Assembly: GCA_017619295.1 (NCBI GenBank)
Contig: JAFZSQ010000085.1
Coordinates: forward strand, 1-45,591
Direction of reading: 5' to 3'
DNA length: 45,591 bases
DNA from: Lachnospiraceae bacterium
Lineage (GTDB): Bacteria; Bacillota; Clostridia; Lachnospirales; Lachnospiraceae
The notes under the pieces are model-generated. The model made no database searches. It saw nothing but the letters and a program-made list of their open reading frames with translations, and had not been told where the DNA came from. How positions within the stretch are numbered: position 1 is the stretch's first letter; each line of letters starts with the position of its first letter. This document shows positions 27,055 through 34,843 of the stretch, piece by piece. The translations under genes and the position numbers were made by a program.

Positions 27055-27076
27055 GGCCCCGGCAAATGCCGGGGCC
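27055..27076 (-). terminator. Hairpin after purF
   Basis: Perfect 10-bp stem GGCCCCGGCA/TGCCGGGGCC with a two-base spacing (effectively a 4-base loop), 17 bases after the purF stop, followed on the minus strand by TTACCATTTTACACGTTTTT. The U-run is broken, but the stem is very strong. Confidence 0.7.
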
Positions 27077-27092
27077 AACAAGCCTAAGTGCT

Positions 27093-28490
27093 TTAGTCTA
27101 CAGGATACTTCCCTGTGAAGCAGCCTGTGCAAATTTGAAGATTTCCCGCGATGGCCTTAAGACGGGATACGTCCAGATACGCCAGCGAATCCGCCCCGAT
27201 AATGCGGCGAATCTCCTCAAGGCTTCTGTTATGGGCCAAAAGCTCATCTTCCCCGGGTACATCGGTTCCGAAATAGCAGGGATGAAGGAAAGGCGGTGAA
27301 CTGATCCTTACGTGAACCTCTGTGGCTCCTGCCTCGCGAAGCATGCGAACGATTCTGTCGGAGGTGGTTCCTCTTACGATGGAGTCGTCAATCATGACTA
27401 CTCTCTTACCTTCAACCACTTCCCTTAAAGCATTCAGTTTAACTCTTACCGAGCTTACTCTTGCTTCCTGTCCGGGTTTAATGAAGGTTCTTCCCACATA
27501 GGAGTTTTTAATGAAGGCCTGGCCGTAGGGGATACCTGATTCATGAGCGTATCCGATGGCTGCCTGAATTCCCGAATCCGGTACGCCGGTTACGATATCA
27601 GCTTCCACAGGTGAATCCTCTGCAAGATACTTTCCTGCAAGGATTCTAGATTTATAAACGCTCACTCCGTCAAAATAACTGTCGGGACGGGAGAAGTAAA
27701 TATACTCGAAAACGCAGCGTCCCCTCTGGCATTCGGGGATGCATCTTGTTCTGTCGGAGTTAATGTGACCTTCGGAGTCAATGGTAACAACTTCGCCGGG
27801 TTCCACGTCTCTTACGTACTTGGCTCCGATGGTATCAAGGGAACAGGACTCGGATGTGAAAATATAAGCCCCGTCTCTCTCTCCTATACAAAGAGGTCTG
27901 AATCCGTAAGGATCTCTTGCTCCGATAAGTTTTCTGGGAGACATGATTACAAGGGAATATGCTCCCTTAATTCTGTCCATGCATCTTCCGACAGCTTCCT
28001 CAACGGATGCGGAATTAAGTCTCTCACGGGCTATGATGTAAGCGATAACCTCTGAGTCGATGGTGGTCTGGAAAATGGCACCTGTATATGCCAGTTCCTC
28101 TCTGAGTTCCTCGGCATTAATAAGGTTTCCGTTGTGAGCAAGGCCCAGAACGCCTTTTACATAGTTGATAACCAAGGGCTGTGCATTCTCACGAACGGAA
28201 GCTCCTGTGGTGGAATAACGCACATGGCCTACGCCGATATTGCCCTTAAGCTTTTCCAGTTTTTCCGATGAAAATGCCTCATTTAAAAGGCCCATATCCT
28301 TATAGCAGGTTGTGTTGCCCTTAGGTCCTTCCGTGTCGCTTACGGCTATTCCGCAGGACTCCTGGCCTCTGTGCTGGAGGGCATATAATCCGTAGTAGAT
28401 TGAGTCGGCAACGTTTTCACCCACCGGGGCGTACATTCCGAACACACCGCACTCTTCCCCCAGTTTCATCTCATCATATGGCATCGACAC
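27093..28490 (-). CDS. purF: Amidophosphoribosyltransferase (Fe-S type)
   Basis: 465-residue first enzyme of purine synthesis, making phosphoribosylamine from PRPP and glutamine. A 13-residue propeptide precedes nucleophile C14 (GEECGVFGMY). The PRPP loop VVMIDDSIVRGTTSDR spans about 364-379. C259, the cysteine of LHPCYFGTD and the C-x2-C of CTGCFTGKYP indicate the oxygen-labile 4Fe-4S form known from Bacillus. The likely start is GTG at 28490, since AGGAGG lies 9 bases ahead; the ATG two codons on would be too far. It overlaps carB by 17 bases, which suggests coupling. Confidence 0.96.
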   Translation of the reverse strand: MSMPYDEMKLGEECGVFGMYAPVGENVADSIYYGLYALQHRGQESCGIAVSDTEGPKGNTTCYKDMGLLNEAFSSEKLEKLKGNIGVGHVRYSTTGASVRENAQPLVINYVKGVLGLAHNGNLINAEELREELAYTGAIFQTTIDSEVIAYIIARERLNSASVEEAVGRCMDRIKGAYSLVIMSPRKLIGARDPYGFRPLCIGERDGAYIFTSESCSLDTIGAKYVRDVEPGEVVTIDSEGHINSDRTRCIPECQRGRCVFEYIYFSRPDSYFDGVSVYKSRILAGKYLAEDSPVEADIVTGVPDSGIQAAIGYAHESGIPYGQAFIKNSYVGRTFIKPGQEARVSSVRVKLNALREVVEGKRVVMIDDSIVRGTTSDRIVRMLREAGATEVHVRISSPPFLHPCYFGTDVPGEDELLAHNRSLEEIRRIIGADSLAYLDVSRLKAIAGNLQICTGCFTGKYPVD

Positions 28491-31400
28491 TGATTGTTAC
28501 CTCCTCCAAAACATCAAGCAAAACTCTAACGGTATCAAGTGATGTGAATATGGTTACGTTATTCTGTGTAGCGCATCTTCTGATGGCAACGCCGTCCTCG
28601 TAATGAACACCTGAAAGGATTGCACGGGTGTTAATTACGTAACTTACATAACCTGCTCTGATGGACTGCAAAATCTCATCGCTGCCCTCAGAAAGTTTCC
28701 TTCTTACCCTGGTCTTAATACCTCGAGCCTTTAAGAACTCTGCGGTACCGATGGTAGCTTCAATGTTAAAGCCCAGGTCGTAGAATCTCTTAACCAGAGG
28801 GAAGCATTCTTCCTTATCTTCATCCGCCAAAGTAACAATAACCGTTCCGTAGTTGGAAAGCTTGATTCCTGAGGCGATTAATGCCTTATATAAAGCTCTG
28901 TGAAGTGTTCTGTCGTATCCGATGGCCTCACCTGTGGACTTCATCTCGGGAGAAAGGTACGCATCCATTCCCTTTAATTTGGAGAAGGAGAATGCAGGTG
29001 CTTTTACAAAGAATCTGTCAGGAACCTTGGGACACATTACAAGGTGTCTCTTTCCGTCTCCGATGTCCACAAACTTGTTTATTCCGTCTGCCACTCTCCA
29101 CTCGGGGTCAAACTTCTCCATAAGTTTGAAGAGCTCGCCTCCAAGCATTACCTCAGTCGCCATATCTGCCAGGCAGTAACCTGAAGCCTTGGAAATGAAA
29201 GGAACGGTACGGGATGATCTTGGATTGGCCTCAATAATATAGACGTTGTCATCGTCATCCACAATAAACTGTATGTTGAAAAGTCCGATAATTCCTACGC
29301 CCAGGCCGATTCGACCGGCATAGTCAACTATGGTTTCCTTAACCTTCTTGCTGATGCTTGCGGAAGGATACATGCTCATGGAGTCGCCGGAGTGGACACC
29401 GGTTCTTTCAACCAGCTCCATAACGCCGGGGATAAATACGTCGCATCCGTCGCAGATTCCGTCAATCTCGACTTCCTTACCCTTAATATATTTATCAACA
29501 AGTACGGGCTTGTCCTCGTCCACTTCTACCGCTGTCTGAAGGTAGTGACGCATGTCGGCTTCCTTTGCCACAATCTGCATTGCACGACCACCAAGAACGA
29601 AGCTGGGGCGAACCAAAACAGGATAGCCGATTCTCTCAGCTGCCTTTACGCCGTCTTCAATGCTTGTAACTGCAACACCCTCGGGCTGAGGAATCTTGAG
29701 CTCCTTCAATACGTGCTCGAAGCTGTCACGGTTCTCTGCCTTATCGATGGCCGCCGCGTCGGTTCCAATCAGCTTAACTCCTCTTTCTGCCAAAGGCTCA
29801 GCAAGGTTAACCGCAGTCTGACCACCCAAAGATACGATAACGCCCTCGGGTTTCTCCTTTTCGATGATGTTCATAACATCTTCAACCGTAAGGGGCTCGA
29901 AGTAGAGCTTGTCGGACATGGTATAGTCAGTTGAAACCGTCTCAGGGTTGTTGTTAATTACAATGGCCTCGTAACCCTTGGCCTTAATGGTCATGATGGC
30001 ATGAACGGTGGAGTAATCGAACTCAACGCCCTGACCGATTCTGATGGGGCCGGAACCGAGAACAATTACCTTCTTTTTATTCGTTACCACCGACTCATCG
30101 TAGGTGTGATTTATATCTTCATATGTTGAGTAGAAATAAGGAATGTAGCTTAAGAACTCCGAAGCACAGCTGTCTATCATCTTATAAACAGGCAAAATCC
30201 CCTGCTTCTTCCTTATCGCTCTTATTTCATCTTCGTTATGTCCCGTAAAGAATCCGATTGCTCTGTCCGAGAATCCCATTCTTTTAGCTTCAAACAGAGC
30301 CTGTTTGTCCTTGGTGATATCTGCAATACCCGAAAGCTTCTTTTCCATGTCAACGACGTCTTTAAGGCCGTTAACGAAGAAGGCGTCAATAAGGGACGCG
30401 GAGCATATAGTCTCCACCGCTTCTCCTCTTCTTAAGAGCTCCGCTATAGCGTAGATTCTGTCGTCTTTTGACTCCTTAATGTATGAAAGAAGCTCAGAAC
30501 TGTCTTCTCCGTCAAACTTATCAAGGTGAAGATGGCTTGCTCCGATTTCAAGGGATCTGATGGCTTTAAGAAGTGCCTCAGGGAAGGAGCGGCCTACGCT
30601 CATGGTTTCGCCTGTGGCCTTCATCTGGGTGTTCAGATCGTTGCTTGCATCCGTAAACTTATCAAAGGGGAAACGGGGCATCTTGCAGACCACATAGTCA
30701 AGAGAAGGCTCAAAGCAGGCGAGGGTGTTGGCAAGTTTAATCTCGTCAAGTCTCATGCCTACGCCAATCTTTGCGGAAACTCTTGCGATGGGGTAGCCGC
30801 TGGCCTTTGATGCCAGAGCCGAGGATCTCGAAACCCTGGGGTTAACCTCTATTACATAGTAATTCATGGACTTCGTATCAAGGGCAAACTGAACGTTACA
30901 TCCGCCCTCCACCTTCAAAGCTCTGATAAGCTTCAAGGCTGAATCACGAAGCATGTGATATTCTTTATTGGTCAAAGTCTGTGAGGGCGCCACAACAATG
31001 GAGTCACCGGTGTGGATACCAACGGGATCCAGGTTCTCCATGTTACAGATAGTGATGGCCGTATCGTTGGCATCACGCATTACCTCATATTCGATTTCCT
31101 TGTAACCCTTTACGCTCTTTTCAACCAAAGCCTGGTGAATGGGTGAAAGGGATAAGGCGTTTTTAAGGATGGTCTTTAACTCATCCTCGTCATCGGCAAA
31201 ACCGCCGCCGGTTCCGCCAAGAGTGAAGGCAGGACGGATTACGATGGGGTATCCGATGTGTTCGGCAGCCTTTAAGCCCGCTTCCATGCTCTCAACTATC
31301 TCGGAAGGAAGCACGGGCTCACCGATGCTTTCGCAAAGCTCCTTGAAACGCTCTCTGTCCTCGGCTTTATCAATACTGTCGCCGTCGGTTCCAAGTAGCT

Positions 31401-31740
31401 CAGTGCCGCACTCTTTTAAGATGCCCTTCCTTTCAAGCTGCATGGCAAGGTTAAGACCTGTCTGTCCGCCGATTCCCGGCAAAATTGCGTCGGGTCTTTC
31501 TTTTCTTATGACCTTTGCGATAAATTCAAGGGTTAAAGGCTCCATGTAAACCTTGTCCGCAATGGTCTTGTCAGTCATTATTGTCGCAGGGTTTGAGTTA
31601 CAAAGAATAACCTCATAGCCTTCTTCCCTGAGAGAAAGACAAGCCTGTGTTCCTGCATAGTCGAACTCGGCAGCCTGTCCGATTACAATGGGACCGGAGC
31701 CGATAACAAGAATTTTGTTTATATCAGTACGTTTAGGCAT
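28474..31740 (-). CDS. carB: Carbamoyl phosphate synthetase large subunit
   Basis: 1088-residue large subunit using ammonia from CarA, bicarbonate and two ATP. Two homologous halves are visible, each with an ATP-grasp domain: ILVIGSGPIVIGQAAEFDYA at the N-terminus and the parallel VIVLGSGPIRIGQGVEFDYS around residue 560, then a C-terminal MGS-like allosteric domain. The start lies two bases after the carA stop, and its end overlaps purF. It supplies both pyrimidines and arginine. Confidence 0.98.
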   Translation of the reverse strand: MPKRTDINKILVIGSGPIVIGQAAEFDYAGTQACLSLREEGYEVILCNSNPATIMTDKTIADKVYMEPLTLEFIAKVIRKERPDAILPGIGGQTGLNLAMQLERKGILKECGTELLGTDGDSIDKAEDRERFKELCESIGEPVLPSEIVESMEAGLKAAEHIGYPIVIRPAFTLGGTGGGFADDEDELKTILKNALSLSPIHQALVEKSVKGYKEIEYEVMRDANDTAITICNMENLDPVGIHTGDSIVVAPSQTLTNKEYHMLRDSALKLIRALKVEGGCNVQFALDTKSMNYYVIEVNPRVSRSSALASKASGYPIARVSAKIGVGMRLDEIKLANTLACFEPSLDYVVCKMPRFPFDKFTDASNDLNTQMKATGETMSVGRSFPEALLKAIRSLEIGASHLHLDKFDGEDSSELLSYIKESKDDRIYAIAELLRRGEAVETICSASLIDAFFVNGLKDVVDMEKKLSGIADITKDKQALFEAKRMGFSDRAIGFFTGHNEDEIRAIRKKQGILPVYKMIDSCASEFLSYIPYFYSTYEDINHTYDESVVTNKKKVIVLGSGPIRIGQGVEFDYSTVHAIMTIKAKGYEAIVINNNPETVSTDYTMSDKLYFEPLTVEDVMNIIEKEKPEGVIVSLGGQTAVNLAEPLAERGVKLIGTDAAAIDKAENRDSFEHVLKELKIPQPEGVAVTSIEDGVKAAERIGYPVLVRPSFVLGGRAMQIVAKEADMRHYLQTAVEVDEDKPVLVDKYIKGKEVEIDGICDGCDVFIPGVMELVERTGVHSGDSMSMYPSASISKKVKETIVDYAGRIGLGVGIIGLFNIQFIVDDDDNVYIIEANPRSSRTVPFISKASGYCLADMATEVMLGGELFKLMEKFDPEWRVADGINKFVDIGDGKRHLVMCPKVPDRFFVKAPAFSFSKLKGMDAYLSPEMKSTGEAIGYDRTLHRALYKALIASGIKLSNYGTVIVTLADEDKEECFPLVKRFYDLGFNIEATIGTAEFLKARGIKTRVRRKLSEGSDEILQSIRAGYVSYVINTRAILSGVHYEDGVAIRRCATQNNVTIFTSLDTVRVLLDVLEEVTISVDAI

Positions 31741-31742
31741 TC

Positions 31743-32840
31743 TTATTTTCTCTCTTTCTTAAAAGCTTTCATGTTATCGATAAATATGTCAAAAAGATAA
31801 GCGGAATCCTGAGGTCCCGGAGCGCTTTCCGGATGATACTGCACGGAAAAAGCGTAATCTTTCTCACATCTCACACCCTCCACGGTGTCATCAAGCAAAT
31901 TTATGTGTGTTATCTCAAGACCCGTACCCTTAATACTGTCAGGTTCCACAGCATATGAGTGGTTCTGAGAAGTAACTTCTATTTTGTCCGTTAACATGTT
32001 CTTCACAGGGTGGTTTCCTCCCCTGTGTCCGAATTTAAGCTTATAAGTTTTGGCACCATATGCGAGCGATAGAATCTGGTGCCCGAGACATATTCCAAAG
32101 ATGGGATACTTGCCTTTAAGAGTTCTTATGGTTTCGATAACCTCCGGTACATCCGTGGGGTCTCCCGGGCCGTTTGAAACAAAAACTCCATCGGGCTTAA
32201 GTTCTTCAATCTTTGAAGCATTGGTGTTCCAGGGAACAATAGTGACCCTTAAATCTCTCTTTTTAAGAGATCTCGGAATGTTCATTTTCATTCCGCAGTC
32301 TATGGCAACAACATGTAAAGCTCCCTTTTCCGAGTCCTTAAAATCAAACTCTTCTTTGGTGCTTACCCTGCTAACCGCATCATGAGGTACCTCTGATTTT
32401 GCCATAATGGCTTTGTAATCTGAGGCATCTGATTCCTTTGTTGTAATCAGGCATTTCATACTGCCCTTGTCTCTTATAATTCTCGTTATGGCTCTGGTAT
32501 CCACGCCGTAGATTCCCGCAATGTCATAACGCTTCATAACTGTATCCAGAGTATCTGCTGCTCTGAAATTCGACGGCAAGTCATTATACTCCCTTACCAC
32601 AAAGGCTCCGATGGATGGATTCAAAGTCTCGTAGTCATCATTGTTCATGCCGTAATTTCCGATAAGGGGATAGGTCATCACCACTGCCTGGTCGGTATAT
32701 GAAGGATCGGAGAGAATTTCCTGATATCCAACCATGGAGGTGTTGAAAACCAATTCCAATACCTTATCGCCCTCTGCGCCGAAGCCGTATCCCTCAAAGA
32801 TCTCGCCGCTCTCCAGCACAAGCCTTCTTTTTTCGCTCAT
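31743..32840 (-). CDS. carA: Carbamoyl phosphate synthetase small subunit
   Basis: 365-residue glutaminase subunit. The N-terminal CarA domain has LVFNTSMVGYQEILSDPSY; the class I amidotransferase domain has nucleophile C251 (FGICLGHQIL) and the His-Glu pair in QYHPESAPGP. The ribosome-binding site GGGTG sits close to the ATG. A REP-like palindrome (32852-32880) lies immediately upstream and separates an excellent AAAGGAG from the gene. No clear promoter is seen in the 100-base gap, so transcription may come from the glnN/amt side. Confidence 0.97.
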   Translation of the reverse strand: MSEKRRLVLESGEIFEGYGFGAEGDKVLELVFNTSMVGYQEILSDPSYTDQAVVMTYPLIGNYGMNNDDYETLNPSIGAFVVREYNDLPSNFRAADTLDTVMKRYDIAGIYGVDTRAITRIIRDKGSMKCLITTKESDASDYKAIMAKSEVPHDAVSRVSTKEEFDFKDSEKGALHVVAIDCGMKMNIPRSLKKRDLRVTIVPWNTNASKIEELKPDGVFVSNGPGDPTDVPEVIETIRTLKGKYPIFGICLGHQILSLAYGAKTYKLKFGHRGGNHPVKNMLTDKIEVTSQNHSYAVEPDSIKGTGLEITHINLLDDTVEGVRCEKDYAFSVQYHPESAPGPQDSAYLFDIFIDNMKAFKKERK

Positions 32841-32851
32841 TTTTCACCCAC

Positions 32852-32880
32852 GTGCAGTTGGGGACAGGCCCCAATTGCAC
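32852..32880. repeat. REP-like palindrome in the carA leader
   Basis: GTGCAGTTGGGG and CCCCAATTGCAC pair around ACAGG with one mismatch. It is a short form of the elements at 34746-34830 and 39421-39509. It ends 12 bases before the carA start codon. Confidence 0.7.
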
Positions 32881-32895
32881 CTACTCCTTTACGCA

Positions 32896-32929
32896 CCTTA
32901 AGGGCCCGCTCTCGCGTGCCCTTTTAAGG
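32896..32929. other. Hairpin between amt and carA
   Basis: CCTTAA, GGGC and CGC pair in turn with GCG, GCCC and TTAAGG, with a mismatch and a two-base bulge. The T-rich run (TATATTTTTTATTTATT) follows on the plus strand, opposite to the genes, so on the amt mRNA this is a stem without a U-tract: a possible processing or stability element rather than a normal terminator. Confidence 0.45.
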
Positions 32930-32941
32930 TATATTTTTTAT

Positions 32942-34705
32942 TTATTCTACATCCTGAAGTGCATCAAAGTTCTCTTCACCTGTTCGAATCTTGACTACCC
33001 TCTCAACAGGATATACAAATATCTTTCCGTCTCCTATATGTCCGGTATACAAAGCCTTCTTTGCGGCTTCGATTACGGAATCTACAGGAATCTTGCTTAC
33101 AACCACTTCAACCTTAACCTTGGGAAGTAATGTAGCATCCATCTCAACTCCACGGTATTTCTCACCGGCACCCTTCTGGATACCACAACCCATTACCTGG
33201 GTCATTGTCATACCTGTTACGCCGAGATCATTCATTGCATGCTTCAAAGCATCGAATCTGCTTAACTTTGCAATGATAACAACCTTGTTTATGCCGCTGT
33301 CGTTAGGCACCACAGTTTTGATAACGGGAACTGCAGCTTCTTTCTTTGCTGCACTTGCCTCCTCGTAGGAATCGCTTCCAAGGGAAGTATTCTCGTTGAT
33401 CTCCATTGTCATGGTGTTTGAAATATCCATGATGGAGAAGCCTGCGTATGCTGAAGGAAGACCATGCTCTGTAGCATCAAGACCGATAAGCTCTTCCTCT
33501 TCGGAAACGCGGAGACCAATTGTCTTCTTCAAAACAAAGAATGCGATTGTAATTGTTACAACTGTCCAGGCGATTGTTACGCCCATACCACCGAGCTGCT
33601 TGATTAACTGTGAAATACCGCCGCCATAGAAAAGTCCTTCGGTAATTCCTGCTGAGGCAAAACCGGGAGCACTCTCTGTAGCGAAAAGACCAACTGCGAT
33701 TGTACCCCAGATACCGTTCATCATGTGAACAGCAACTGCACCAACGGGATCGTCTACATGTAATACGTTATCAACGAACCAAACACCGAATACTACCAAA
33801 AGTCCGGCAACGACACCTATTATAGCAGAACCTGCGCAATCTGTAACGTCACAAGGTGCTGTAATTGCTACAAGACCTGCAAGTGATGCGTTGAGACACA
33901 TTGAAACATCGGGTTTGCCATATTTAATCCAGGTGAAAAGCATTGTTGTTACGGTAGCTACTGCAGGAGCAACTGTTGTTGTAAGGAATACAGATCCAAG
34001 TGTAGGAAGATCTGTTGCTGCTGCTCCGTTGAATCCATACCAGCCAAGCCAGAGGATGAAAACACCGAGAGCACCGATTACTAAGTTGTGACCGGGGAAA
34101 GCATTAATCTTGCTAACCTTGCCTGCTTTGTCTCTCTCGAACTTGCCGATTCTGGGACCAAGCATTGCGGCACCGATTAAAGCTGCAATACCACCAACCA
34201 TGTGGATACAGTTGGAACCAGCGTAATCGTGGAAGCCCCACTGTGCGAGGAAACCGTTGCCCCATGTCCAGTGAGCTTCGATGGGGTAGATTACAGCTGA
34301 AATAATTGCTGAATAAATACAATAGGTTGAGAATTTTGTTCTCTCAGCCATGGCACCTGATACGATGGTTGCTGTTGTAGCACAGAATACCAGGTTGAAT
34401 ACGAAGTTTGAATAATCAAAATCTCCGTAGCTTGAGAATACGTTGAAGCTCAAGCGTCCCATGAATCCGCCGATGTCACCTGCATCGGATGCCATCATAA
34501 GTGATGCGCCACATAAGAACCATACCAGGGTTCCTATACAGAAATCCATGAGGTTTTTCATGATGATGTTACCGGCATTCTTAGCTCTTGTGAAGCCGGA
34601 CTCTACCATTGCGAAACCGGCCTGCATCCAGAATACCAATGCGGCTCCGATTAGGAACCAGACTCCGTAGACCTCGGAGCTGATTAAACTCATAATTTCT
34701 TCCAT
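32942..34705 (-). CDS. Ammonium transporter fused to a C-terminal P-II protein
   Basis: 587 residues. Residues 1 to about 415 are an Amt/MEP ammonium channel with 11 expected membrane helices: MVESGFTRAKNAGNII, the first pore histidine in HMVGGIAALIGAAMLGPRIG and the second in AVHMMNGIWG. After a roughly 55-residue acidic/Ala-rich linker, residues 472-587 are a complete P-II (GlnB/GlnK) domain: INKVVIIAKLSRFDALKHA, T-loop with KYRG (Y517), LPKVKVEVVV, and TGHIGDGKIFVYPVERVVKIRTGEE, the ATP/2-oxoglutarate binding and family end. Normally GlnK is a separate trimer that plugs Amt; here each channel subunit would carry its own gate. It lies downstream of glnN and upstream of carAB. Confidence 0.95.
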   Translation of the reverse strand: MEEIMSLISSEVYGVWFLIGAALVFWMQAGFAMVESGFTRAKNAGNIIMKNLMDFCIGTLVWFLCGASLMMASDAGDIGGFMGRLSFNVFSSYGDFDYSNFVFNLVFCATTATIVSGAMAERTKFSTYCIYSAIISAVIYPIEAHWTWGNGFLAQWGFHDYAGSNCIHMVGGIAALIGAAMLGPRIGKFERDKAGKVSKINAFPGHNLVIGALGVFILWLGWYGFNGAAATDLPTLGSVFLTTTVAPAVATVTTMLFTWIKYGKPDVSMCLNASLAGLVAITAPCDVTDCAGSAIIGVVAGLLVVFGVWFVDNVLHVDDPVGAVAVHMMNGIWGTIAVGLFATESAPGFASAGITEGLFYGGGISQLIKQLGGMGVTIAWTVVTITIAFFVLKKTIGLRVSEEEELIGLDATEHGLPSAYAGFSIMDISNTMTMEINENTSLGSDSYEEASAAKKEAAVPVIKTVVPNDSGINKVVIIAKLSRFDALKHAMNDLGVTGMTMTQVMGCGIQKGAGEKYRGVEMDATLLPKVKVEVVVSKIPVDSVIEAAKKALYTGHIGDGKIFVYPVERVVKIRTGEENFDALQDVE

Positions 34706-34745
34706 AATAATATCTCTCCTCTATTATTTTTTCTAGGGGGGTGCA

Positions 34746-34830
34746 CGGACGACGTGCAGAATGGGGACAGACCCCTAATTGCACGTTTCATGTGCAATTA
34801 GGGGTCTGTCCCCATTTTGCACATCGTCCG
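34746..34830. repeat. REP-like palindrome between glnN and amt
   Basis: Arms of 39 bases (34746-34784 and 34792-34830), differing at two positions, flank a 7-base loop. The core reads GTGCAATTAGGGGTCTGTCC on the right arm. It is almost the same as 39421-39509 apart from the outer ends. It separates the glnN stop (34844) from the amt start (34705) and has no T-tract, so it may attenuate or protect the mRNA rather than end it. Confidence 0.85.
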
Positions 34831-34843
34831 CTTTCCACCTATA

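Noticed and set aside
26778..27299. A 173-codon open frame on the plus strand across the array and purF 3' end
   Set aside because: No ribosome-binding site, overlaps purF antisense and the terminator, and shows no protein-like pattern.
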